Source of the DNA: Actinomadura xylanilytica
Lineage (GTDB): Bacteria > Actinomycetota > Actinomycetes > Streptosporangiales > Streptosporangiaceae
Direction of reading: 5' to 3'
Assembly (NCBI RefSeq): GCF_030283145.1
Contig: NZ_JASNWE010000004.1
Coordinates: 735,604-799,603 of the forward strand
Length of the DNA stretch: 64,000 bases
The translations under genes and the position numbers were made by a program. Positions 8,096 through 15,252 of this stretch are shown here, piece after piece. The notes under the pieces were generated by a model that was not told the DNA's origin, searched no databases, and saw nothing but the letters and a program-made list of their open reading frames with translations. How positions within the stretch are numbered: position 1 is the stretch's first letter; each line of letters starts with the position of its first letter.

Positions 8096-8887
8096 ATGCC
8101 CCCCGCACTCCCGCTTGTGACGCTCACCGGCGCGCAGGCCAACACCATCGCCCAGCACATGCATTCCGGGATCGCCATCGAACCCCAGCGGGGCGACCCG
8201 CGTGGCATCGCGGCCGACTGTCTAGCCATCCAGGAATCCATCGGCTGGCACGATGAGGCCCTGCCACAGGTCCACATAGCACTGACCGCGCGGCAATGGG
8301 ACATCGCCGTCGCCGAAATCGACCGGGCCACGCTCGCCTGCTTGAGCGCCGGTGAATCCGAAGAAGCCGACGCATGCCTGCACGCCCGCGACACCATCCT
8401 TGACCATTTACGGCTACCGGCGCACGACCCGGGACCACCACAGCACGCGGAGCTGCGGTTCGGCCTTGGCGGCGCCGCCGGCTACGTGCTGCGCCAACCC
8501 GCATGGCGGGGGAAACACATCGCCATCGACACCATGCCTGCCCACGACGACCCCCGCGCGACACGGATCGGCGGCACCTTTGGCGGAGCGGCCCTCCTCG
8601 TCACGACGCGGGTGCGAGAAATTGATCTCGACCTTCACGTCCTGCCGACGGCGCCCGAGCCACCCACCGGGGGAACGGTCGCCGAAACCAGCCAGCAATG
8701 GACCAGCTATCCCCACCCGGAACTCGTGTGCGTGGTCCCCGGAGGGCAGCACGAACATGTGGCGACGCTTTCCACCCACATCTGGCCGCATGTCATCTAC
8801 CGGGTACGACTCACCGTCACCACGACCGCCACCATGGAGAAGCACCTCGTACAGATCTGGCCCGGACACGTCACGACGGGCTGGTAG
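8096..8887 (+). CDS. Hypothetical protein, 263 aa
   Basis: The ATG at 8096 follows GGAGGATCACC, which is better than a longer reading from 8039. No family was recognised. The first half is helical and rich in Ala, Ile and Cys (residues 1-110, with ADCLAIQESIGW and CLHARDTILDHL); the second half looks like beta strands with repeated Val-Thr stretches and ends in HVTTGW. There is no signal peptide and no membrane helix. It follows the CGNR gene after 60 bases and might be co-transcribed. It converges on a minus-strand set of small genes 140 bases away. Confidence 0.6.
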   Translation: MPPALPLVTLTGAQANTIAQHMHSGIAIEPQRGDPRGIAADCLAIQESIGWHDEALPQVHIALTARQWDIAVAEIDRATLACLSAGESEEADACLHARDTILDHLRLPAHDPGPPQHAELRFGLGGAAGYVLRQPAWRGKHIAIDTMPAHDDPRATRIGGTFGGAALLVTTRVREIDLDLHVLPTAPEPPTGGTVAETSQQWTSYPHPELVCVVPGGQHEHVATLSTHIWPHVIYRVRLTVTTTATMEKHLVQIWPGHVTTGW

Positions 8888-9029
8888 CGCCGCTGTCCGA
8901 GACCCCACCACCTCTCCGGCCATGCCGGCCAGTAGAGCCGAGTAGCCCATCGGGCCGAGCGTGGTCGCTTGCGCAACTCCCTCATGGCTTCGAGCTCCGA
9001 CGCGAGCCGCCCGAGCATCAGCCGGGCCG

Positions 9030-9356
9030 TCATGGGGTCGTCCCCACCGTCCGGAGCGCGCTCTTCACCTGAAGCACGGCCACGGTCGGGTTGTCGGCCT
9101 CGCACAACCAGACGGGACTGTCGCCCCAGGTGAACCAGCAGCGGTCGCCGTCGCTCGCGCGGCGGCGGCACCCGACCTCCACCCCGCGAGAGCCCGCCCC
9201 CGCCGTCACACGCACGAGCCGCTCACCGAGCCTCTCGACCGTGAGCTTGTGCCCTTGCAGCATGACCGCCAACACGGTCGCCAACGCCGCCTCTTCCGAT
9301 GGGGCCAGCTTGGGGGCATCGTTCTGAGGAGCGTCGGCCGCCGTGTCCTTCGTCAT
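9030..9356 (-). CDS. Small hypothetical protein, 108 aa
   Basis: The ATG at 9356 overlaps the stop of the preceding minus-strand gene by 4 nt (ATGA). The protein has a helical acidic N-terminus and a C-terminal part reading CRRRASDGDRCWFTWGDSPVWLCEADN, which looks like a small beta-sheet domain with three Cys. The family is not recognised. Together with the next two genes it forms a small operon of the kind found on integrative elements, but no integrase or replication gene is visible. Confidence 0.55.
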   Translation of the reverse strand: MTKDTAADAPQNDAPKLAPSEEAALATVLAVMLQGHKLTVERLGERLVRVTAGAGSRGVEVGCRRRASDGDRCWFTWGDSPVWLCEADNPTVAVLQVKSALRTVGTTP

Positions 9357-9667
9357 TTTGCGCCGCCCGATCCCTTGCGGCGCTGCACGTAGCGGCGGAC
9401 GGCGGGTAGGTTCAGCGGCCCGTCCGTCGCCAGCTCGGCGACCGCCTCCATCTCCGGCCTCAGATACTGCCGCGGAGCGTTCTCGACGTTCTGGAAGACC
9501 GAGATCACGCACGTCTCCTCCCAGCGCCCCACTGCCTTGGTCGTGATGCCGGTGAGGGCGGACGCCTCACGCCCAGCGATCCATGGGCCCTCAGCGGAGG
9601 TCATGCCGTTGGCCTCGGCGACTTGGCCGAGTTGCCTGCGCGGATACTTCGAAATCGTCAAGGTCAT
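9353..9667 (-). CDS. Small hypothetical protein, 104 aa
   Basis: The ATG at 9667 is preceded by GGAGGGGAAG. The protein contains a helix-turn-helix-like stretch (AGREASALTGITTKAVGRWEE) and a basic C-terminus (RRYVQRRKGSGG), so it may bind DNA, but no named family is recognised. An alternative ATG at 9604 would shorten its overlap with the upstream gene. It overlaps the next gene by 4 nt. Confidence 0.5.
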   Translation of the reverse strand: MTLTISKYPRRQLGQVAEANGMTSAEGPWIAGREASALTGITTKAVGRWEETCVISVFQNVENAPRQYLRPEMEAVAELATDGPLNLPAVRRYVQRRKGSGGAK

Positions 9668-10031
9668 GACGCTGCTTCCCCTCCATCTGGGTCCTGATCT
9701 GGTGTGCTGCCGCGCTCACGCCGTTCGCCGGCCGGATGGCCTTGCCACTGCGCAGGTAGACGAACCACCACACGCCACGGAAATAGACGAGCCCGATAGT
9801 CACCGCCCATTCCGGCGCTTTCACCGGGACCACGTCCAAGGCCACGTAGCTGTTGATCACGGTGAACGCCGTGATCAACCCGGGAGCCCGATCGAGCTCC
9901 CGCGCGAGGCCACCGAGGAGCGCGACCCGCTCGCTCTGCGGGATGACCGTCTCGGGCGCGCGCATCCGCACCACTGCGGGCGAAGGCTGCGAGGCGCGGT
10001 GTTCTGCCGAACCACGTGTGTGGGTTCCCAC
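9591..10031 (-). CDS. Small hypothetical protein, 146 aa
   Basis: The GTG start at 10031 lies three bases after a tiny ORF and follows GGGAG. The central region (EWAVTIGLVYFRGVWWFVYLRSGKAI) looks like a single compact beta-sheet domain or a membrane-apposed hairpin. The last 25 codons overlap the following gene by 77 bases in another frame and are basic and low in complexity, so the original end may have been extended by a shifted stop. No family is recognised. Confidence 0.45.
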   Translation of the reverse strand: MGTHTRGSAEHRASQPSPAVVRMRAPETVIPQSERVALLGGLARELDRAPGLITAFTVINSYVALDVVPVKAPEWAVTIGLVYFRGVWWFVYLRSGKAIRPANGVSAAAHQIRTQMEGKQRHDLDDFEVSAQATRPSRRGQRHDLR

Positions 10032-10034
10032 GAC

Positions 10035-10133
10035 TCACACTCCCGGCGCGCTGTTGTTGTCTGCGGGCTTGGTGATCGCCGCTATCTCTTCGCCGTGGTC
10101 GACGGTGTCGCTGCGGGGCATGTCGGAGTTCAT
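10035..10133 (-). CDS. Possible 32-aa leader ORF
   Basis: An ATG behind GAGGA opens a 32-codon acidic reading frame (MNSDMPRSDTVDHGEEIAA at its start) that ends three bases before the next GTG. The good ribosome site and tight spacing support translation; there is no homology to judge from. It could be a leader peptide or a real small protein. Confidence 0.35.
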   Translation of the reverse strand: MNSDMPRSDTVDHGEEIAAITKPADNNSAPGV

Positions 10134-10412
10134 GAAGCGTCCTCTGTTTCGGTGAGGGCACCAAGTGGATCCGGGCGCTCGGGGATGACGGCGTCGTACG
10201 GCACCAGTAACAGGCTGTTTGTGAACTTCTAGCGGGCCTGCCGTCGATATGGTTCACTGCTTAAACATTTACTGTGTTGCTCAGCGTCGCCGTCTCTGGA
10301 CGAACGGTCAACGATCTATACAGAAGGGGTATGAGCTTCAATCAGTTCCTCCACTGAGTGAATGTTTGACCTAACTGATCGGGGAAGCTGCCGTAGTGGA
10401 GAAGGGACGCGC

Positions 10413-11177
10413 ATGGCGGGACTGAGCGCCAACGACATCGCGGCGGTTCTGCGAGATCGAATCCTCAGAGCAGACTCGCCGTACCCGCGGGGATCGGACT
10501 TCCCGAGCCAGCGGACACTCGCAGCCGAGTTCGGCGTGAGTGACAGCACCATCAACCGCGCGCTACAAGGGCTGCGCAGGCAGGGCTTGATCAGCCTCGG
10601 ACAAGGACGAAAGACAAGGGTGACGTACATGCCACAGATCACCAGGGACGCACGCGACCGGTACACCGAGCCGAAGCGCGCCGAGGATCGCGGCGGCTTC
10701 GCCGCCGAAGCACGCCGTCAGGGGATGACGCCGCGCTCGGAGACCACTGTGCGCCGAGAGGTGCCCCCGCCCAGGGTCGCCGAACTCCTGGGCATCCAGC
10801 CGGACAACGAGGTACTCGTCCGCGATCGCGACATGTACGCGGACGACATTCTCGTTCAGAAGGCCCCGTCCTACATCCCGGGCGACATCGCCTTCGGCAC
10901 GCAACTGGAGGACCTCACCCAGCCCACGGGCGGGATGCTCACCAGGATGAAGGAGCTCGGCTTCGAGGAGATCTACGCGGACGAGTACCTCACGCTGTCC
11001 CGGCCCCCCACGGGGAAGGAGCTGGACTACTTCGGCCTCCAGGACGACCAGCCGGTCTTCGAGCTTTACCACGTCGCCTACGACGCCACCGGTCGCGCGG
11101 TCGAGGTGTCCTGGCATCGTGGCCCGGTGCACCTCTGGGGCGAGTTCGTCTACCGCGTCCAGATGAAGAAGCCGTAG
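10413..11177 (+). CDS. GntR-family regulator with UTRA domain (HutC type)
   Basis: The 254-residue protein starts at an ATG behind GAGAAGGG. It has an N-terminal winged helix (about residues 1-75: FPSQRTLAAEFGVSDSTINRALQGLRRQGLI) and a C-terminal UTRA ligand-binding domain (about 95-245, with LGIQPDNEVLVRDRDMY and DDQPVFELYHVAYDATG). Members of this subfamily sense small molecules such as sugars or amino-acid derivatives, or control transfer functions of actinomycete mobile elements (KorSA type). It faces away from the small minus-strand genes. A very strong terminator follows it. Confidence 0.9.
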   Translation: MAGLSANDIAAVLRDRILRADSPYPRGSDFPSQRTLAAEFGVSDSTINRALQGLRRQGLISLGQGRKTRVTYMPQITRDARDRYTEPKRAEDRGGFAAEARRQGMTPRSETTVRREVPPPRVAELLGIQPDNEVLVRDRDMYADDILVQKAPSYIPGDIAFGTQLEDLTQPTGGMLTRMKELGFEEIYADEYLTLSRPPTGKELDYFGLQDDQPVFELYHVAYDATGRAVEVSWHRGPVHLWGEFVYRVQMKKP

Positions 11178-11195
11178 ACCACGCCCACGGCGGGG

Positions 11196-11266
11196 GACCT
11201 GGACCTCTGACCGGCTTGCGGCGGCCCCGGCGGGTACTCCTGCCGGGGCCGCCGTGTGTCCAGGTC
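11196..11266 (+). terminator. Nested strong hairpin after the GntR gene
   Basis: An inner stem with 13-bp arms (11219-11231 with 11242-11254, ten-base loop) is enclosed by a second perfect inverted repeat, GACCTGGAC (11196-11204) with GTCCAGGTC (11258-11266). There is no T-run, as is common in actinomycetes. Confidence 0.75.
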
Positions 11267-11377
11267 GGTCCGCGGGCCGTGAGGACCGGGGCCTGTCCGT
11301 GGTGCGGGCCAAGGGCTGCCTGTCACCATCGGGTGACTCACTCTCGCCGGGGCGGGAGCGGGTGGTACAACCGTTGC

Positions 11378-11566
11378 ATGAAACGCAGTGACGCGGCCGA
11401 TATGCGACAAATGCCGGTCCTGTCGAAACGGCCGAAGAAAATGGCGAAGCACAAGAAAGAAGCGGAATGTTCGCCGTGCAACGGCAAGGGCGGGAAGTGG
11501 GAGTCTGACGACGGCAACAAGATCTGGAGGCCGTGTGCTCTGTGCAACGGGACGGGGAAGCAGTGA
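11378..11566 (+). CDS. 62-aa mini-protein with two CxxCxGxG motifs
   Basis: This small basic protein carries CSPCNGKG and CALCNGTG, two copies of the DnaJ-type CxxCxGxG zinc-binding motif, separated by GKWESDDGNKIWRP. One zinc ion bound by the four Cys is likely. Its stop overlaps the GTG of a PCMT-type methyltransferase gene by 4 nt, so both are made together. The start is uncertain (ATG at 11378, 11402 or 11444, none with a strong ribosome site). It might be a partner or a substrate of the methyltransferase. Confidence 0.65.
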   Translation: MKRSDAADMRQMPVLSKRPKKMAKHKKEAECSPCNGKGGKWESDDGNKIWRPCALCNGTGKQ

Positions 11567-12399
11567 ACGCCCTTGACGTCATCGCAGCCGTTCCCAGGGA
11601 ACCGTTCATCCCAGATTTGATCTTCGTACGCGACGAGGTGGGCCGGCTGGTGCCGCTGCACCGCTCCGATGATCCGGAGCAGTGGCGGGAGCAGGTAGAG
11701 GCGGACGGCCCTATCGTGACTCGGGTCGAGCCTGATCCTTTCCTGCCCGCCGGGGTGTGCGACCCGGCGACCGGGAAGGGGATGATCTCCACCGGTTCCA
11801 GCAGCGCCCCGTTCATCATGGCCCGCCTCATCGAGGCCATGGAACTGGAGGCCGGTATGCGGATTTTGGAGATCGGCACTGGCACCGGCTACAACGCCGC
11901 CGTCCTCGCCCGGCTCGTCGGGACGGGGAACGTCATCAGCGTCGAGATAGACCCGGTGGCCGCGGCACTGGCCCGGGAGGCTCTGAAGTCTGTGGGCCTC
12001 CCGGTGAAGGTGGTCGCCGGGGACGGGGAGGCGGGTTACCCGCCGGGGGCGCCCTATGAACGGATCATCGCCACGGCGTCCGCTCACACCGTGCCTTACG
12101 CATGGGTTCGGCAGGTCCGGCCGGGCGGGCTGATCGTTGTTCCGCTGGCGCCGACAGTTCATCCCGACTGGCCCCTTGCGGCACTGCGGGTCCGAGACGA
12201 CGGCACGGCGCAGGGACGGTGTGTCGGCCCCTCGCCGTTCATGCCGCTCCGTGCCCAGCGCGCGAGCGCGCGGAGCGTCCAGGACGCGGAGGAACGCTGG
12301 GAGGCGGCCGGCAGGCCGGAGCCGACCCGGTACGGCATCACCGTGACCCCAGGGGGACAGCACATCTGGCTCGACTCGCCCGGTAACCCGGTCGGCTGA
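11563..12399 (+). CDS. PCMT-type protein-L-isoaspartate O-methyltransferase-like enzyme
   Basis: The 278-residue protein starts at a GTG overlapping the previous stop, behind GGGGAAG. The SAM-binding Rossmann core is clear: motif I LEIGTGTGYNAAVLARLVG, post-I VISVEIDP, motif II IIATASAHTVPYAW and motif III QVRPGGLIVVPL. The upstream ISTGSSSAPFIMARLIEAMEL replaces the usual TISQP block of PCMT. Housekeeping PCMTs repair isoaspartate; relatives in RiPP clusters methylate Asp to form aspartimide. Coupling to a tiny Cys-rich protein makes a dedicated substrate conceivable. Enzyme class is confident, substrate unknown. Confidence 0.85.
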   Translation: MNALDVIAAVPREPFIPDLIFVRDEVGRLVPLHRSDDPEQWREQVEADGPIVTRVEPDPFLPAGVCDPATGKGMISTGSSSAPFIMARLIEAMELEAGMRILEIGTGTGYNAAVLARLVGTGNVISVEIDPVAAALAREALKSVGLPVKVVAGDGEAGYPPGAPYERIIATASAHTVPYAWVRQVRPGGLIVVPLAPTVHPDWPLAALRVRDDGTAQGRCVGPSPFMPLRAQRASARSVQDAEERWEAAGRPEPTRYGITVTPGGQHIWLDSPGNPVG

Positions 12400-12403
12400 G
12401 CCG

Positions 12404-13015
12404 CTAGGAAGGGGTGGCTGCGGCCAGTGCGCCTGCTAGGACGAGCCGGCCGCCGGTGCGGACCATCGCGGTGACCTCGTCGACCGGGCGGTGCAGCGAG
12501 GCCAGGCTGACCAGCGCGGCCAGCAGGATGTGGCCGAGCACGATCTCGACGTCGTCGCGGTCGGGCACCGGGTCGCCGATCGCCGCCGACAGCCGGTCGC
12601 GGACGAACAGGAACAGCACCGTGCGGGCGGCGTCGACGCTGGAGTCGTCCGAGGTCACCGCCTGGATGATCGCCGAGGTGAGGGTGCGCTCGGACGCCGC
12701 GACCTCGACGATGCGCTCCAGGAGCGCGGTGAGCCGCTCGACCGGGGTCTCGCCGACCGCGAGGGCGTCGATGTCGTGGGTGATGCGGTGCGCCCAGGTC
12801 GCGGCGACCTCGGTCAGCAGGTGGTCCTTGGTGGCGAAGTAGCGGTAGACGGTGGCCCGCGCCACACCCGCGCGGTCGGCCACGTCGTGCATGGTGACGG
12901 CGGGGTACCCGCCCTCCAGGGCCAGGTCCCTGGCCGCGTCGAGCAGCCGCTCCCTGCGGGCCTGCTGATCCTTGCTCAGCGTCCGCGTGACGGTGATCCG
13001 CACATCGCCGCTCAA
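12404..13015 (-). CDS. TetR-family regulator of the SDR-P450-ligase operon
   Basis: The 203-residue protein has the TetR helix-turn-helix (ARRERLLDAARDLALEGG, then VADRAGVARATVYRYFATKDHLL) and an all-helical ligand domain. It is divergent from the SDR-P450-acyl-CoA ligase operon, with 140 bp between the starts that contain an AGAC/GTCT palindrome. By analogy with KstR-type regulators the ligand may be a CoA thioester of the degraded substrate. It is not itself obviously KstR or KstR2. Confidence 0.88.
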   Translation of the reverse strand: MSGDVRITVTRTLSKDQQARRERLLDAARDLALEGGYPAVTMHDVADRAGVARATVYRYFATKDHLLTEVAATWAHRITHDIDALAVGETPVERLTALLERIVEVAASERTLTSAIIQAVTSDDSSVDAARTVLFLFVRDRLSAAIGDPVPDRDDVEIVLGHILLAALVSLASLHRPVDEVTAMVRTGGRLVLAGALAAATPS

Positions 13016-13124
13016 GGCGTCCTCCTCGTGGTGGCGCTCCCATCCTCTCGCACATTCGATTCTCGCGAGCGAACCTCCATGTTACGGACACACGGCCTAT
13101 CGCTTGCTTGGGTGCGACGTTAAT

Positions 13125-13146
13125 CTAGACCGGAGTCTCAGACTAG
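13125..13146. promoter_or_regulatory. Operator-like inverted repeats before the SDR gene
   Basis: AGAC-CGGA-GTCT (13127-13138) runs into GTCT-C-AGAC (13135-13143), flanked by CTAG on both sides. The AGGAGG ribosome site (13145-13150) follows at once, so a bound repressor would cover the promoter or transcript start. The divergent TetR is the likely binder. Confidence 0.5.
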
Positions 13147-13155
13147 GAGGCCCCC

Positions 13156-14025
13156 ATGACACCCTCCCCTCCCCCCTCTCCCGGCACGGCCCTGCGCGGC
13201 ACGGGCGCGCTCGTCACCGGCGGCGGCAGCGGCATCGGCCTGGCCTGCGCGCGGCGGCTGGCGGCCGACGGCGCCGACGTCACGCTCTGCGGCCGTACCG
13301 AGTCGCGGCTCAAGGAGGCCGCCGCGGAGATCTCCGCCACCACCGGCGCGGCCGGCGTCCGGTACGTCGTCGCCGACGTCACCGACGAGGAGCAGGTCGA
13401 GGCGGCGGTACGGGCCGCCGCCGCGCCCGCCCCGCTGCGCGCCGTCGTGCACAGCGCCGGCGGCTCCACCTCGATCGGGCCGCTCCCCCGGCTCGACACC
13501 GACGCGTGGCGGGCCACGCTGGAGCTGAACGCGACTGGCACGATGCTGGTGCTCAAGCACGCGTCCCGGCCGATGGCCCGCGCGGGCGGCGGCGCATTCG
13601 TCGCGATCTCCTCCATCGCCGCGTCCAACACGCACCGGTGGTTCGGCGCGTACGGGGTGTCGAAGGCGGCGGTCGACCACCTGGTGCGGCTCGGCGCCGA
13701 CGAGCTCGGCCCCGCCGGGATCCGGGTGAACGGGATCCGCCCCGGCCTGGTCCGCACCGAGCTGGTCGGCGACCTCGCCGAGGCGGGCCCGATCCTGGAC
13801 GACTACCTGGCCTGCATGCCGCTCGGCCGGATCGGCGAGCCCGACGACGTCGCCGCGGCGGCCCGGTTCCTGGCCGGGCCCGAGTCGTCCTGGATCACCG
13901 GGCAGGTGGTGAACGTCGACGGGGGCCACCACCTGCGCCGCGGCCCCGACTACCGGTCGATGTTCGAGCCCATGTTCGGCGCGGACGCGCTGGGCGGGGC
14001 CGCCCCCGAGGAGGGATCCACGTGA
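13156..14025 (+). CDS. SDR-family NAD(P)-dependent oxidoreductase
   Basis: The 289-residue classical short-chain dehydrogenase has the cofactor motif TGGGSGIG, the structural motif HSAGG (NNAG position), catalytic Ser in AISSIAA, and YGVSK for the YxxxK pair. The C-terminus shows the usual RIGEPDDVAAAARFLAGPESSWITGQVVNVDGG. It probably oxidises or reduces a hydroxyl/keto group on the substrate handled by the P450 and ligase that follow. The P450 start overlaps its stop by 4 nt (GTGA). Confidence 0.92.
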   Translation: MTPSPPPSPGTALRGTGALVTGGGSGIGLACARRLAADGADVTLCGRTESRLKEAAAEISATTGAAGVRYVVADVTDEEQVEAAVRAAAAPAPLRAVVHSAGGSTSIGPLPRLDTDAWRATLELNATGTMLVLKHASRPMARAGGGAFVAISSIAASNTHRWFGAYGVSKAAVDHLVRLGADELGPAGIRVNGIRPGLVRTELVGDLAEAGPILDDYLACMPLGRIGEPDDVAAAARFLAGPESSWITGQVVNVDGGHHLRRGPDYRSMFEPMFGADALGGAAPEEGST

Positions 14026-15212
14026 CCGGCCCGGACCTGCCGTCGATCGACCTGCTCGACGGTGAGATGTACGCGACCGACCCGTGGACCGTCTACGCCC
14101 GGCTGCGCGCCGACGCCCCCGTCCATCACGACGCGGCGAACGGCCTGTGGGGGATCGCGCGGCACGCCGACGTCTTCGCGATCGAGCGCGACCCGAGGAC
14201 CTGGACCAACTCGGGCGGCTACCGGCCGCAGCTCCCGTCCGACCCGTCCATGATCGGCCTGGACGATCCCGAGCACATGCGCCGCCGCCGCATGGTCTAC
14301 CAGCGGTTCACCCCGCGCGGCGTGGCCGGCTACGCCGACCGGATCCGGTCCACCGCGGTCGAGTGCATCGAGACCGCGCTGGAGGCCGGGACGGTCGACG
14401 CCGTCCCCGCGCTCGCCGCGCCGCTGCCGGCCCGCGTGATCGGCTGGCTGCTCGGCTTCCCCGAGGAGGCGTGGCCGCAGCTCGTGCACTGGTCGGAGAC
14501 CGCGGTGTACGCGGGCGGCGGGCGCCGCTACGTCACCGACGAGGCGACCCTGGCGGTCGGCGAGTTCGCGCTCGCGGCGCTGGAGATGGCCAAGGAGCGC
14601 CGCGGCTGCCCGGCCGACGACCTGCTGTCGGTGTGGTCGAACGCGGGCGCCGACCCGGCCGGGCCCGGCTACGACAACGAGCAGCTCGCGCACGAGGCGC
14701 TACTCCTGCTCGTCGGCGGCGCCGAGACCACCCGCACGGTCATCGCCACCGCGATCGACGCGCTGATCCGGCACCCGGACCAGTGGCGGCTGCTGCGCGA
14801 GGACCCCGGCCGCATCCCGGACGCGGTCGAGGAGTTCGTCCGGTGGACGACCCCGATCCTCAACATGTGCCGGGTCGCCGCCCGGGACGCCGAGGTCGCC
14901 GGGGTGACGATCCCGGCGGGCGGGCAGGTCCTGCTGATGTACGGCTCGGCCAACCGGGACGGGGCGGTGTTCGACCGGCCGGACGTCTTCGACGTCACCC
15001 GCCCGCCCGGCGACCACATCGCGTTCGGGCTCGGCCCGCACTTCTGCCTGGGCGCCTCGCTGGCCCGGCTGGAGCTGCGGATCTTCTTCGAGGAGTTCGT
15101 CGCGCGGGTCGGGTCGGCCGAGCGCGCCGACGACGAGGGCCCGCGCATCCTGCGCAACGCGTTCGTGCGCGGGGTCACCGCGTTCCCCGTCGCCCTCACC
15201 CCCCGGGGCTGA
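14022..15212 (+). CDS. Cytochrome P450, CYP142/CYP125-like
   Basis: The 396-residue soluble bacterial P450 has all key motifs: I-helix LLLVGGAETTR, ExxR in VEEFVRW, and the heme loop FGLGPHFCLGASLARLE with the thiolate Cys. The stretch SGGYRPQLPSDPSMIGLDDPEHMRRRRMVYQRFTP resembles the mycobacterial CYP142 family, which oxidises the terminal methyl of the cholesterol side chain. It is translationally coupled to the SDR. A steroid-like substrate is inferred from sequence style and from the neighbouring FadD19-like ligase; ferredoxin partners are not in the window. Confidence 0.9.
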   Translation: MTGPDLPSIDLLDGEMYATDPWTVYARLRADAPVHHDAANGLWGIARHADVFAIERDPRTWTNSGGYRPQLPSDPSMIGLDDPEHMRRRRMVYQRFTPRGVAGYADRIRSTAVECIETALEAGTVDAVPALAAPLPARVIGWLLGFPEEAWPQLVHWSETAVYAGGGRRYVTDEATLAVGEFALAALEMAKERRGCPADDLLSVWSNAGADPAGPGYDNEQLAHEALLLLVGGAETTRTVIATAIDALIRHPDQWRLLREDPGRIPDAVEEFVRWTTPILNMCRVAARDAEVAGVTIPAGGQVLLMYGSANRDGAVFDRPDVFDVTRPPGDHIAFGLGPHFCLGASLARLELRIFFEEFVARVGSAERADDEGPRILRNAFVRGVTAFPVALTPRG

Positions 15213-15252
15213 CCCCCGGGCCCCTCCCCCCTTCGCATCGAGGAGGCCGATC

